From Pontibacter korlensis (GTDB lineage Bacteria > Bacteroidota > Bacteroidia > Cytophagales > Hymenobacteraceae): 64,000 bases of DNA. The stretch's first letter is position 1. Each line of letters begins with the position of its first letter. The stretch lies in assembly GCF_000973725.1 (NCBI RefSeq), contig NZ_CP009621.1, forward strand, positions 372,001 to 436,000, read 5' to 3'. The position numbers and the translations under genes were made by a program. The notes beneath the pieces are model-generated. The model was not told the origin of the DNA. It ran no database searches and worked only from the letters and a program-made list of their open reading frames with translations. This document shows positions 43,037 to 51,003 of this stretch, one piece after another.

Positions 43037-45472
43037 CTATTTCATACTTATACTCAACTGTACTTCTCGGTTAGCAGGTAGCATTAAGGTAGCGCTTCTG
43101 CCTTTTGTTCCGACCTTTCCTGCGTTACCTGCCACTGTTTTTACACTGGCAATTTCCTTTGGCAGCATCATTTCCACCTGTTGCTTTTTACCCGATTGCA
43201 GTGTTACGTTTACCTGATTGCCATCCCAGGCCAAGCTCTTCAACTCTACCTGACCGCGCAGCAGCAGCCCCTCAATCTTGCCCTTTTTCCAATCAGGAGG
43301 CAAGGCTGGCAAAAGTTTGATAAGACCAGGCTCTGCGTAAGCCAGCGCCCGCATGATAGCCGATGGGTAGCCCCCGCTCAGGTCCATGTTAAACAAGGAG
43401 CCGGGATTGTGGTAGGTGGCCATTCCGCTGGTCCAGTAATAGCGGGCCAGCCAGTTAATGAGCTCGGCTGTGGTAGCGGCATCCTCAAGATTTGCTGTTA
43501 CAAAAGCCATTTGAGCAAGGCCAAATACCATCTCGCCACCATTCTCTTCGCGCCTGAACTTCATGTGTTCCTCCACTACCATGGCTGCGGCTTTCATCAA
43601 CTCCGGGTTCTGCTTAAAGTCAGGGTCCACTATGTCATAAAGGGCGTAGAGATGCGATATGTGGCGGTGCTGGTGGTTGTCTTTCAGCACCGGCGTGAGC
43701 CACTCTTTCAGGGCACCGTCTTCTGCTACCTGGTAATCCGGCATCTTAGTGAGCATAGTCTTCCACACCTTTACCTGCTCCTTGTCAATTTTCAGCTCCT
43801 GCGCGGCAGCAATGCAATTACGCAGCAGCTGCTTGGCAATCATCACATCCATGGTGGCGTTAAGAGATGCCTGTGAGCTAGAATTGGAAGGTGTGTTTTC
43901 TGGCGAGTAAGATGGATTGAAGACGTACTTTCCGTCCTGGCCTATGGTCACAAAGTCTTCATAAAAAAGAGCTGCTTCCTTCATAAAAGGATAGGCGCGC
44001 TCCTTCAAGAACTTGCGGTCTCCTGTATGAAGCCAATAGTCGTAGTAATAGCTGGCCGTCCAGCCTGCGCCACCTGTCCAGAGGCTGAGGCACCAGATAG
44101 GGTCGAAGTGATTGTCCCAGCCATGGGTACTGGTATGCGAGGGCACATGGATGCCCCTGGTTCCAAACATGCGCTTGGCGTTGTCGCGGTAGTAGTGCAA
44201 GCGTTTGTCGTGGTAATCGAAGTAAGCCAGCAGCAGCTCCGGTGTATTACTCGTCAGCAAAGAGGATATGGCCACCTCCACGTTGCCATCATGGGTAAAG
44301 TCGGAGGACCATGGCGGCGTCCAGGAGCCACCCCAGATGCCCTGCAAATTAGGCGGGTTCGTACCGGTAGCACTTATAATGTTATAGCGGGCAGCATCGA
44401 ACTGCTTTTCTATAGTGGCTGCACTTGCGTTAGCCTGTGCTGTGCGTAGGTTAATGGTTTCGCTGTAAAGGCCTGATCCGGTGCTACCTCCTAAGTCTAG
44501 CCGAACGCTTCTGAACAGGTCGCCGTGTACTTTGCTGTGTTTGCTCAACAGCGTCTCGTAATTCTGCGGCATGCTTTCCAGGTACTGCTGCAGCGCCTCT
44601 ACCTGCGAGTTAGCATAATTATAGTTCGGGCTTATTTTGATCAACAACAGTACCTGGTCGGCATCCTGCACCTGCACCTGGCTGCCTACGGCCTTGGCGC
44701 TTCCTCCTTTTGTTATGACACGACCAACGCCTTCGTAGCCTTGCAGACTGCCCTTCCAGCGCTTCTTGTACTCGCTCCTGTATGTAAGCCAGTTGTCTTT
44801 AGCTGCTGCTTGAGCGCTTGCAATATTGTTGTTGATGTGCTCCCACTGCGACCACTCCACCGGGCGACGGGCAAAAGACAAGCTGCCGTTGATTTTGCCT
44901 GTACCCTTGATAGAGATCACCACCACGCTGTCGGGGCGCGATACAAATACCTTTCGTACATAGGTCCCCTGTCCGTCGGTCCAGGCTACTTTTGCTTCAC
45001 CAGTTTCAAAATCCACCATCCGCTTATACTTCTCCACATTGGAGGCTGCCATCTGCAGGTTTACATCAAAAGCTGGCACATAAGGGTCAGACCATAGGTG
45101 TCCACCATAGCCTTCCTTCAGGCTCTGCTCCACCGGAATCTTCGCCGCTTCCTCATATTTTCCCTCCATAATCAGCTGCCTGATTTCCGGCAGGCGGCTT
45201 GCCTGGTCTATAGGGAATTTCGGCTCAGTAGCTGGCAGGTAGAGCAGCGCGTGGTTCAGTATGACGGTCTCATCGTGTGGATGTCCCATCACCATGGCGC
45301 CCATGGTTCCGTTACCGCTCAGCAGGGCATGCTCCCAGTTGGGTGCGGGCAACCAGCTTGAGAAACCTCTTTCCGGTTGCTGAAACGGGTCTGTTTGGGC
45401 CCATACTGCCTGATGGGCCATACTGCATAAAATCAGGAAAGCAGAAAAGTACTTCTGGAATCGGGTCATCAA
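43037..45472 (-). CDS. GH95-like glycoside hydrolase (alpha-L-fucosidase / galactosidase family)
   Basis: 811-residue exported enzyme with a signal peptide (1-26, ending AVWAQ). An N-terminal GH95-type domain (LLSGNGTMGAMVMG, about 51-64) leads to an (alpha/alpha)6 catalytic barrel (about 330-710) and a C-terminal sandwich. The family motif PNLQGIW is present (374-380). The expected Asn-x-Asn of the catalytic pair reads Asp395-Gly-Asn397, so the first Asn is replaced. A Glu equivalent to the usual acid (Glu525 in SPEN) and an Asp at 697 are retained. It is therefore a divergent GH95, whose activity may be on alpha-L-fucose, alpha-L-galactose or another sugar. It is the last gene of the PUL, 64 bases after the SGNH gene. 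Confidence 0.8.
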   Translation of the reverse strand: MMTRFQKYFSAFLILCSMAHQAVWAQTDPFQQPERGFSSWLPAPNWEHALLSGNGTMGAMVMGHPHDETVILNHALLYLPATEPKFPIDQASRLPEIRQLIMEGKYEEAAKIPVEQSLKEGYGGHLWSDPYVPAFDVNLQMAASNVEKYKRMVDFETGEAKVAWTDGQGTYVRKVFVSRPDSVVVISIKGTGKINGSLSFARRPVEWSQWEHINNNIASAQAAAKDNWLTYRSEYKKRWKGSLQGYEGVGRVITKGGSAKAVGSQVQVQDADQVLLLIKISPNYNYANSQVEALQQYLESMPQNYETLLSKHSKVHGDLFRSVRLDLGGSTGSGLYSETINLRTAQANASAATIEKQFDAARYNIISATGTNPPNLQGIWGGSWTPPWSSDFTHDGNVEVAISSLLTSNTPELLLAYFDYHDKRLHYYRDNAKRMFGTRGIHVPSHTSTHGWDNHFDPIWCLSLWTGGAGWTASYYYDYWLHTGDRKFLKERAYPFMKEAALFYEDFVTIGQDGKYVFNPSYSPENTPSNSSSQASLNATMDVMIAKQLLRNCIAAAQELKIDKEQVKVWKTMLTKMPDYQVAEDGALKEWLTPVLKDNHQHRHISHLYALYDIVDPDFKQNPELMKAAAMVVEEHMKFRREENGGEMVFGLAQMAFVTANLEDAATTAELINWLARYYWTSGMATYHNPGSLFNMDLSGGYPSAIMRALAYAEPGLIKLLPALPPDWKKGKIEGLLLRGQVELKSLAWDGNQVNVTLQSGKKQQVEMMLPKEIASVKTVAGNAGKVGTKGRSATLMLPANREVQLSISMK

Positions 45473-45536
45473 ATAGGGTGATTATTTCCGGAAGCGGTGC
45501 TTCAGGAGTTTGGTTTGGTCTCTTGTTTCAGCTTGC

Positions 45537-46223
45537 TTAATGGGAGCTTTGGCTTTGATATGCCTCAGCCTTCTTCTTGTTGTTGCTTACCGGGAGCGCT
45601 TTGTATACTTCATTGGCTATGAGTGCCGCCCCCGCCTCATTCGGGTGAATGGCATCATATGTCAGGTCTGCCTTGCCCAGAAATGCAGTATACAAGTCAA
45701 TGGTTTTCACCTTCGTCTTTTTGGCTACTTTTTTTACAGCCGGAAGAATCTCATTTTTCATTGTCTCCTCATTGATGCCCCACTTATCCTCAAACACAGG
45801 CAACGGGTAGCACAAGTATACTTTCGGTTTGGAAGGCAGATCCTTGAACGACGCTACCAGCTCAATGTAATTGGGAATAAACTCCTCCTTGAACTGCCAA
45901 TGTTGCGGTTTTGTATCGTTAGTGCCTAATTTGATGATCACCATATCCGGGTTCCAGGACAGGGCATCCTGGTACTTATGGTCATCCCAGTAGGAGTAGC
46001 CACCCTTCTTTAGAAGCGTACGGGCACTGGCACCAAAGTTACGCACCTCATACCCATCGCCCAACAGCTCCTGTAAAGCCTCGGGATATGTTGTCTCCAG
46101 TCCGACTCCCTCTGTTATACTGTTACCAATGCAAGCTACTTTTATAGTTGACTGTGCCTGCGCTCCAACAGCTAAAAGCAGTATAAAGCCGAGGGTAAGC
46201 AGGGTCTGAATTGATCTTCTCAT
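45537..46223 (-). CDS. SGNH/GDSL hydrolase, probable carbohydrate esterase
   Basis: 228-residue exported esterase with a signal peptide (1-23). The SGNH blocks are visible: catalytic Ser in CIGNSITEGVG (block I, about 31-41), Gly in NFGASARTLL (block II), Asn in KLGTNDTKPQHW (block III) and the Asp/His pair in DAIHPNEAGA (block V, about 189-198). Such enzymes deacetylate plant polysaccharides such as acetylated xyloglucan, xylan or rhamnogalacturonan. Placement between a GH95-like and a DUF1080 gene inside a PUL supports removal of O-acetyl groups from the imported glycan. Confidence 0.87.
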   Translation of the reverse strand: MRRSIQTLLTLGFILLLAVGAQAQSTIKVACIGNSITEGVGLETTYPEALQELLGDGYEVRNFGASARTLLKKGGYSYWDDHKYQDALSWNPDMVIIKLGTNDTKPQHWQFKEEFIPNYIELVASFKDLPSKPKVYLCYPLPVFEDKWGINEETMKNEILPAVKKVAKKTKVKTIDLYTAFLGKADLTYDAIHPNEAGAALIANEVYKALPVSNNKKKAEAYQSQSSH

Positions 46224-46265
46224 TTCGTGATGATTGAAGTATAGAATGTCGCCGTAAATGTATGG

Positions 46266-47033
46266 TTAGAGTTCCCGGATCCAGATATTGCGGAAGGCAA
46301 CGGGGTTGCCGTGATCCTGTAGGGTAATAGGTGCCTTACCATGAGCCTTATACGCTGGTAAACCAATGTACTCGGTCGGTCCCTTTACCTCCACGTTATT
46401 TTGCACCAGCACACCATTATGCAGCACAGTTACACGAGCAGGAGTAAATACAGAACCGTCTTCTTTGAAACGGGGTGCTGTGTAGATAACATCGTACACA
46501 TTCCACTCGGTTGGTTTGCGCATGGCATTGACCAGCGGGCGGTGCTGCTTGTAAACACTCGCCGCCTGACCGTTAGAGTACGTGCGGTTGTTGTAGGAAT
46601 CCAGTACCTGCACCTCGTAGCGATCCTGCAAAAAGATACCGCTGTTGCCCCTGCCCTGCCCCTGGCCTTCTACCTTGTCTGGCGCACTCCACTCAATGTG
46701 CAGCTGAAAATCACCGAACTCACGCTTGGTAGAGATATCTCCTTTCCCTACCGTAAACTCCCCGTTTTTTACCGGCCAGGTAGCCTCGGTGCCTCCGCTC
46801 TTAGCTTTCCACTCAGAAAGGTTTTTACCATCAAAAAGCACAATGGCATCGGAAGGAGGCGCTGTAATATTGGTGCCGGGCGTCACTACGCGAGGCTCAG
46901 GCTCCCAAAACTCTGTCATTTCAGGCACCATTTTAGGTGGAGTAGGTACTTTCTGTGCATGTACATCAGAAAAAGATAACATACCTACTGTCGCAACAGC
47001 AATGGCGGCTCCTTTGAAGATCGTGTGTTTCAT
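46266..47033 (-). CDS. DUF1080 protein (3-keto-disaccharide hydrolase family)
   Basis: 255-residue exported protein with a signal peptide (1-26) and no lipobox. After a Pro-rich linker (about 28-60) a full DUF1080 domain follows: AIVLFDGKNLSEWKAKSGG, then RGNSGIFLQDRYEVQVLDSY, PTEWNVYDVIYTAPRF and ITLQDHGNPVAFRNIWIREL. This is the canonical version of the family, more typical than the copy at 12798-13550. The family is known to cleave 3-keto-glycosides. Location in a PUL, 42 bases upstream of the esterase gene, implies a role on an oxidised glycan fragment. Confidence 0.88.
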   Translation of the reverse strand: MKHTIFKGAAIAVATVGMLSFSDVHAQKVPTPPKMVPEMTEFWEPEPRVVTPGTNITAPPSDAIVLFDGKNLSEWKAKSGGTEATWPVKNGEFTVGKGDISTKREFGDFQLHIEWSAPDKVEGQGQGRGNSGIFLQDRYEVQVLDSYNNRTYSNGQAASVYKQHRPLVNAMRKPTEWNVYDVIYTAPRFKEDGSVFTPARVTVLHNGVLVQNNVEVKGPTEYIGLPAYKAHGKAPITLQDHGNPVAFRNIWIREL

Positions 47034-47103
47034 ATGAAGGGCAGTGTGAGTACCTTATTTATACTTCCTTTGAGATTAGAATAAGTCTTATACTATACTT
47101 TGA

Positions 47104-49077
47104 TTAATCCAGCGAATTGATCCAGGCAGCAATTTTCAGGGCTTCAGCTTCCGGCACCTGCGGCATTGGAGGCATTGGCGTGGCATAGTCTGGCCAGTTC
47201 TCAGGTTTCGGGTTATAGATCAGCTCTACAATTTGCTTATTGGTATACTTGCGTTTGGCTATCTCTTTAAATGCCGGACCAACCTGTTTCTTATCGGCAT
47301 TATGGCAGGCAAGGCAAGTGTTCTTCGCTAGCAGAGGCTTCATGTCATTAAACGTAAGCGCCTCCTTAGCCGCAGCTTCCTTAGGTTTGGCAGGTGTTTT
47401 TTTTGCCGCTGTACTTGCCTTTGTATTTGAGGTTGTGGTTTTAGAGGCCACAGCGCTCTGCGACGCAGTGGCGGCTGAACTACGCGTACTTACTTCCTTC
47501 AATGCCAGCTTCTCCCCTGCCGGTATGCTGTTAAGGGTATAGTAACCGAATGGATGCACCAAAGTATAGTAATTATTTCTAGCACGTACGCCATCCAGCC
47601 TTAGCATGTGAATATAGCCTTCTCGCAAGCCATCTACTACCAGGCGGGCTCTCATGCCATCATCTGACACCTTTACGCCTCTCACGGCTAACTTTTTCTG
47701 GTTAACCGGTGGGCTGCCGTATACCGCATGATACTTATAGGTAAAGCTCTCGACAGCATAAGAAGCCAAATCCTCTGCCGACTTTTTGTCTACCGGCGTC
47801 GTGAATTCTATCTCAAAACCATCAGGCATGGCCCGTACCATTCTCATCTCGAAAGGCACTTTGCTGTTCCACACCAGGCGCTGCAGCCCCTGATTGGCAT
47901 CACCCGCCGAACCCCAGCCACGGTTTGTCTCCCCTACAAACAAGGACCCATCGTTAGCCCAGGCCATACGCAGTACACCAGACTGGAAGCTACTGCGAAA
48001 ATCGAAAGCCATCCCCTGGTACTCCCCGTTCACTTTCTCCAGCACCACCCGCATGATTTTACTTTGCCCCTGGTCGCCGACCAGTAGCTGTCCCTCAAAA
48101 GGGCCGAAGTGCCCTTCAGGTATTTTTACAATCTCCGAGTTAGAGATACCATAGATACCATGCGGTAGCCACACGGCAGGCAGCTGCAACTCGGGGAACT
48201 GCTTTTTCATGTCGGCCATGGTCACAAACTCTTCGTTTTGCCTGTTCTCCGGCTTCACCGGTTCCCCTCTTTCATTAACCTCGTTGCGAGGGTCCAGTAG
48301 TGAAAAGAAGGGCTCCTGCTTGAGCTTTACAGGCGACTGTGGCTGGTCCGTCCAGCGAAGGCCGGCCGGGTGAACAGTAAAGGCACCTTTCTTCACATGC
48401 CAGATACCGCCTGAACCTACCCAGTCACCCTGGTTTTCGGCATAGAACAGCTCCCCGTCGATCATACCCAAACCCGCTGGTGAGCGCAATCCTGTAGCCC
48501 ATGGCTCCATTTTACCGTCTGGTGTAATGCGCAGCATCCAGCCACGCCAAGGCACTAGGCTTTTGGCATGCCACCACGGGTCCGGGAAGCCCAGATTGGT
48601 CGACACAAAAAATGAACCGTCGGGAGCTATTTTAGGGCCAAAGCTATACTCGTGGTAGTTGCCTGACAGCGGCCAGGCATATACTGTTTCGAACAGATCG
48701 GCTTTTCCATCATTATCGGTGTCGGTAAGTTTAGTCAACTCGCCACGCTGAGCACAGTACAAGGCCCCGTCTTTGAACGCCAGCCCCAACACCTCATGCA
48801 AGCCAAAAGCAAACTTGCGGAAGAAAGGCCTTGCGCTGGTCGGGTTTTCTATAATATAAATGTCTCCCCTGCGGGTGGATACTCCCAGGTCACCATTAGG
48901 CAAAACAGTTAAACCGCCAACTTCCAGGAGCACACCCTCAGGTGTACTCACACGCATCATCCTAAAGAAATCCTCCTCCATCGGAGACTCCTGCGCCTTT
49001 GCTCCTGTGCCCAAGCCTGCTAGCAAGGCGCCAGTCAGCAGCACGTTTCTCAGAAATTTTCTACCTAGATTTTTCAT
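47104..49077 (-). CDS. Beta-propeller (sorbosone-dehydrogenase-like) protein fused to cytochrome c
   Basis: 657-residue exported protein. A signal peptide (1-28) is followed by a beta-propeller (about 40-420) of the type seen in PQQ/sorbosone dehydrogenase-like and PVC membrane-bound dehydrogenase proteins (GLTVLPNGDLGVSTRRGDIY, GLRSPAGLGMIDGELFYAENQG, LLVGDQGQSKIMRV). A beta-sandwich region comes next (about 425-535), then an Ala/Ser/Thr/Lys-rich linker (about 545-595) and a C-terminal class I cytochrome c with CLACH and an axial Met in ATPMPPMPQ. The fusion implies electron transfer from a periplasmic substrate to the respiratory chain. Whether the propeller binds PQQ is not evident. It lies between two DUF1080 genes. 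Confidence 0.85.
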   Translation of the reverse strand: MKNLGRKFLRNVLLTGALLAGLGTGAKAQESPMEEDFFRMMRVSTPEGVLLEVGGLTVLPNGDLGVSTRRGDIYIIENPTSARPFFRKFAFGLHEVLGLAFKDGALYCAQRGELTKLTDTDNDGKADLFETVYAWPLSGNYHEYSFGPKIAPDGSFFVSTNLGFPDPWWHAKSLVPWRGWMLRITPDGKMEPWATGLRSPAGLGMIDGELFYAENQGDWVGSGGIWHVKKGAFTVHPAGLRWTDQPQSPVKLKQEPFFSLLDPRNEVNERGEPVKPENRQNEEFVTMADMKKQFPELQLPAVWLPHGIYGISNSEIVKIPEGHFGPFEGQLLVGDQGQSKIMRVVLEKVNGEYQGMAFDFRSSFQSGVLRMAWANDGSLFVGETNRGWGSAGDANQGLQRLVWNSKVPFEMRMVRAMPDGFEIEFTTPVDKKSAEDLASYAVESFTYKYHAVYGSPPVNQKKLAVRGVKVSDDGMRARLVVDGLREGYIHMLRLDGVRARNNYYTLVHPFGYYTLNSIPAGEKLALKEVSTRSSAATASQSAVASKTTTSNTKASTAAKKTPAKPKEAAAKEALTFNDMKPLLAKNTCLACHNADKKQVGPAFKEIAKRKYTNKQIVELIYNPKPENWPDYATPMPPMPQVPEAEALKIAAWINSLD

Positions 49078-49095
49078 GTGCGATGCGCTTCAGTC

Positions 49096-50931
49096 TTAGT
49101 ACAGAATAGAGTAAACCAGCCTCTCACGCACAGGTACCAGCAACTCCTGACGGCCACCGGCATTACGCACAAGTGGCTTGGCTCCGCCTGCATCGTCTAT
49201 GCGTATATAATATGCCTTCCCATCCACTAGGTACATGCCTTTGCCTGCCTCCTCAATTTTACCTCCCTCCGCCAGCCGGGCATAAAGGTTCGCTGTAGGG
49301 TTTTGCACCCTTAGCTCTCGCCGCAGCCCCTTACCGTTCTCCATCACACGAATAGCATCTTGCACCGTGGCACCGTAGGCCTGGTAACTAAAGGTAGGCT
49401 CTGCGTTTTGGTCTAAGCGATAGTTCTTATGATGAAAAGTGCTTCCGGTGGTATCTGTCGTCCAGGCCGCCTGCTCTGATGCGAGTTTGGCTATGGTCAG
49501 GGTTGGTTTGCCAAAATGATATACAGTGCCCATTGCCTTGGAGGACCCGTCGCCACGCTCATACCACATAGGCGTCGCATCCAGAAAGCCGCCCCGCCAC
49601 AGCTGTACCAGCGCACCATGATCCATGTCATAGGTGTAGTGCAAGCCGGCTTGGCTGCCTACCGACATGGCATGCGTTACCCTGTAACTGCCCGTATCAA
49701 CAGGTAGATCAATGAAGCTACGAAGCACAGGCCTTTCGCTTACATCCACTAGTATCGGGTCTACCGCCTCTGTTAAACCAGCATCTTTGTCGCTGATCAG
49801 AAACTCCCGAAGGCCAGGGCCAGACACCCTTAGCGCCAGAGCAGGCTGTGCCCAATCCAGGTACTTGGAGTAGAGCAACTCAAACGCTGTTTCGCCTGCA
49901 GGCAAGGTGATGGTGCCTTGCCCTTGCTGACCCGTCATAGGCACTACCACCTTATTGTTGATCCGCACCAAGCCCGATCCGCCGGGCGTGGCAACGGTAA
50001 AGGTGTAATCGCCAGCTTCCTTAGCCACAAACGTGCCTCGGTAGCGGATCAGGAACTGCTTAGCGATGGCGTCCAAGTTAGAGGTCAGAATACCGGTTGG
50101 TCCCTCAGCCTCAGGAGGAATGCTGTCATATTGCGGCTCCTGCTCATACCTGCCGCCATAAATGGTGAAGGTAAGATCCTTTAGCGCTGGCCGCTGTCTG
50201 CTGTAAAGGGTTAGGTTAATATTTCGGAAGGCTACGGCGCCATGGTCTCCCTGGAAGCGCAACGGTCCCATGGCCACTTCGTTATTGCCAACGGCGCCAC
50301 GTGTCGGGCCGAACAGCTCCACGTTCTCATGGATGGCTACTCCGTTCAGTTCCACCCGCAGCAGTTTAGCGTTTTCTGTTTTGTTACCGCTTGCGTCAAA
50401 GCGCGGTGCCTGAAAGGATATTTTAAGGTGCTGCCACAGACCGGGTGCGCGCCCAACATTCTGCCGTGGCGCATAGCCCTGAAAACCTTGCTGCCCTCTC
50501 GGGCGGCTTTCGTCCCAGCGCTCATATACACCACCATTGCTGCCAGCCGAGCGGTCTGTCGTGCCCCAGTTATCGGCCAGCTGAATTTCATAACGCCCTT
50601 GCAGGTATACACCGGAGTTGGAGCCCTTAGCCATCATGTAGTCCAGTTCCAGGTCTATATCGCCATGCTCAAAGCTGGTAAACAAATCCTGCCCCGAGCT
50701 TTTTCTGCGCGGCGAGTTTACCAACACACCATCCCCCTCGCGTGTAATTAACTTGTTGTCTTTGTCCAGATCAGCGCGCACGTCACCAGCTATCTGCCAG
50801 CTTTTGCCTGGGTTCTGAAACGATGACAGGTCCTTAAGCGGAAGGGTAACTACCTGTCTGGCAGCATCTGCTAGTGCCAGACAGGCTACAAAAGCACATG
50901 CCACCATTAAGAAGATCATTTTTTTATACAT
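49096..50931 (-). CDS. DUF1080-PA14 multidomain exported protein
   Basis: 611-residue exported protein, signal peptide 1-24. An N-terminal DUF1080 domain (about 25-250; NSGVYLQGRYEIQLADNWG, LRFQGDHGAVAFRNINLTLY) is followed by a PA14-like carbohydrate-binding domain (about 275-385; FVAKEAGDYTFTVATPGG, LRVSGPGLREFLIS) and a C-terminal domain of about 210 residues (400-611) that was not recognised. The combination suggests a glycan-tethered 3-keto-glycoside-cleaving enzyme. Its stop is 18 bases before the start of the propeller/cytochrome gene, so they are cotranscribed. Confidence 0.82.
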   Translation of the reverse strand: MYKKMIFLMVACAFVACLALADAARQVVTLPLKDLSSFQNPGKSWQIAGDVRADLDKDNKLITREGDGVLVNSPRRKSSGQDLFTSFEHGDIDLELDYMMAKGSNSGVYLQGRYEIQLADNWGTTDRSAGSNGGVYERWDESRPRGQQGFQGYAPRQNVGRAPGLWQHLKISFQAPRFDASGNKTENAKLLRVELNGVAIHENVELFGPTRGAVGNNEVAMGPLRFQGDHGAVAFRNINLTLYSRQRPALKDLTFTIYGGRYEQEPQYDSIPPEAEGPTGILTSNLDAIAKQFLIRYRGTFVAKEAGDYTFTVATPGGSGLVRINNKVVVPMTGQQGQGTITLPAGETAFELLYSKYLDWAQPALALRVSGPGLREFLISDKDAGLTEAVDPILVDVSERPVLRSFIDLPVDTGSYRVTHAMSVGSQAGLHYTYDMDHGALVQLWRGGFLDATPMWYERGDGSSKAMGTVYHFGKPTLTIAKLASEQAAWTTDTTGSTFHHKNYRLDQNAEPTFSYQAYGATVQDAIRVMENGKGLRRELRVQNPTANLYARLAEGGKIEEAGKGMYLVDGKAYYIRIDDAGGAKPLVRNAGGRQELLVPVRERLVYSILY

Positions 50932-51003
50932 GACTTAGACCATAAAAGGTGGTAATACCAAAAAGGCACCAGGAGTTTACCTTCGTTACCCCCCTGTGCT
51001 CTT

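Noticed and set aside
43181..43876. 231-codon antisense frame within the GH95-like gene
   Set aside because: Shadow frame with no domain; the - strand gene is clear.
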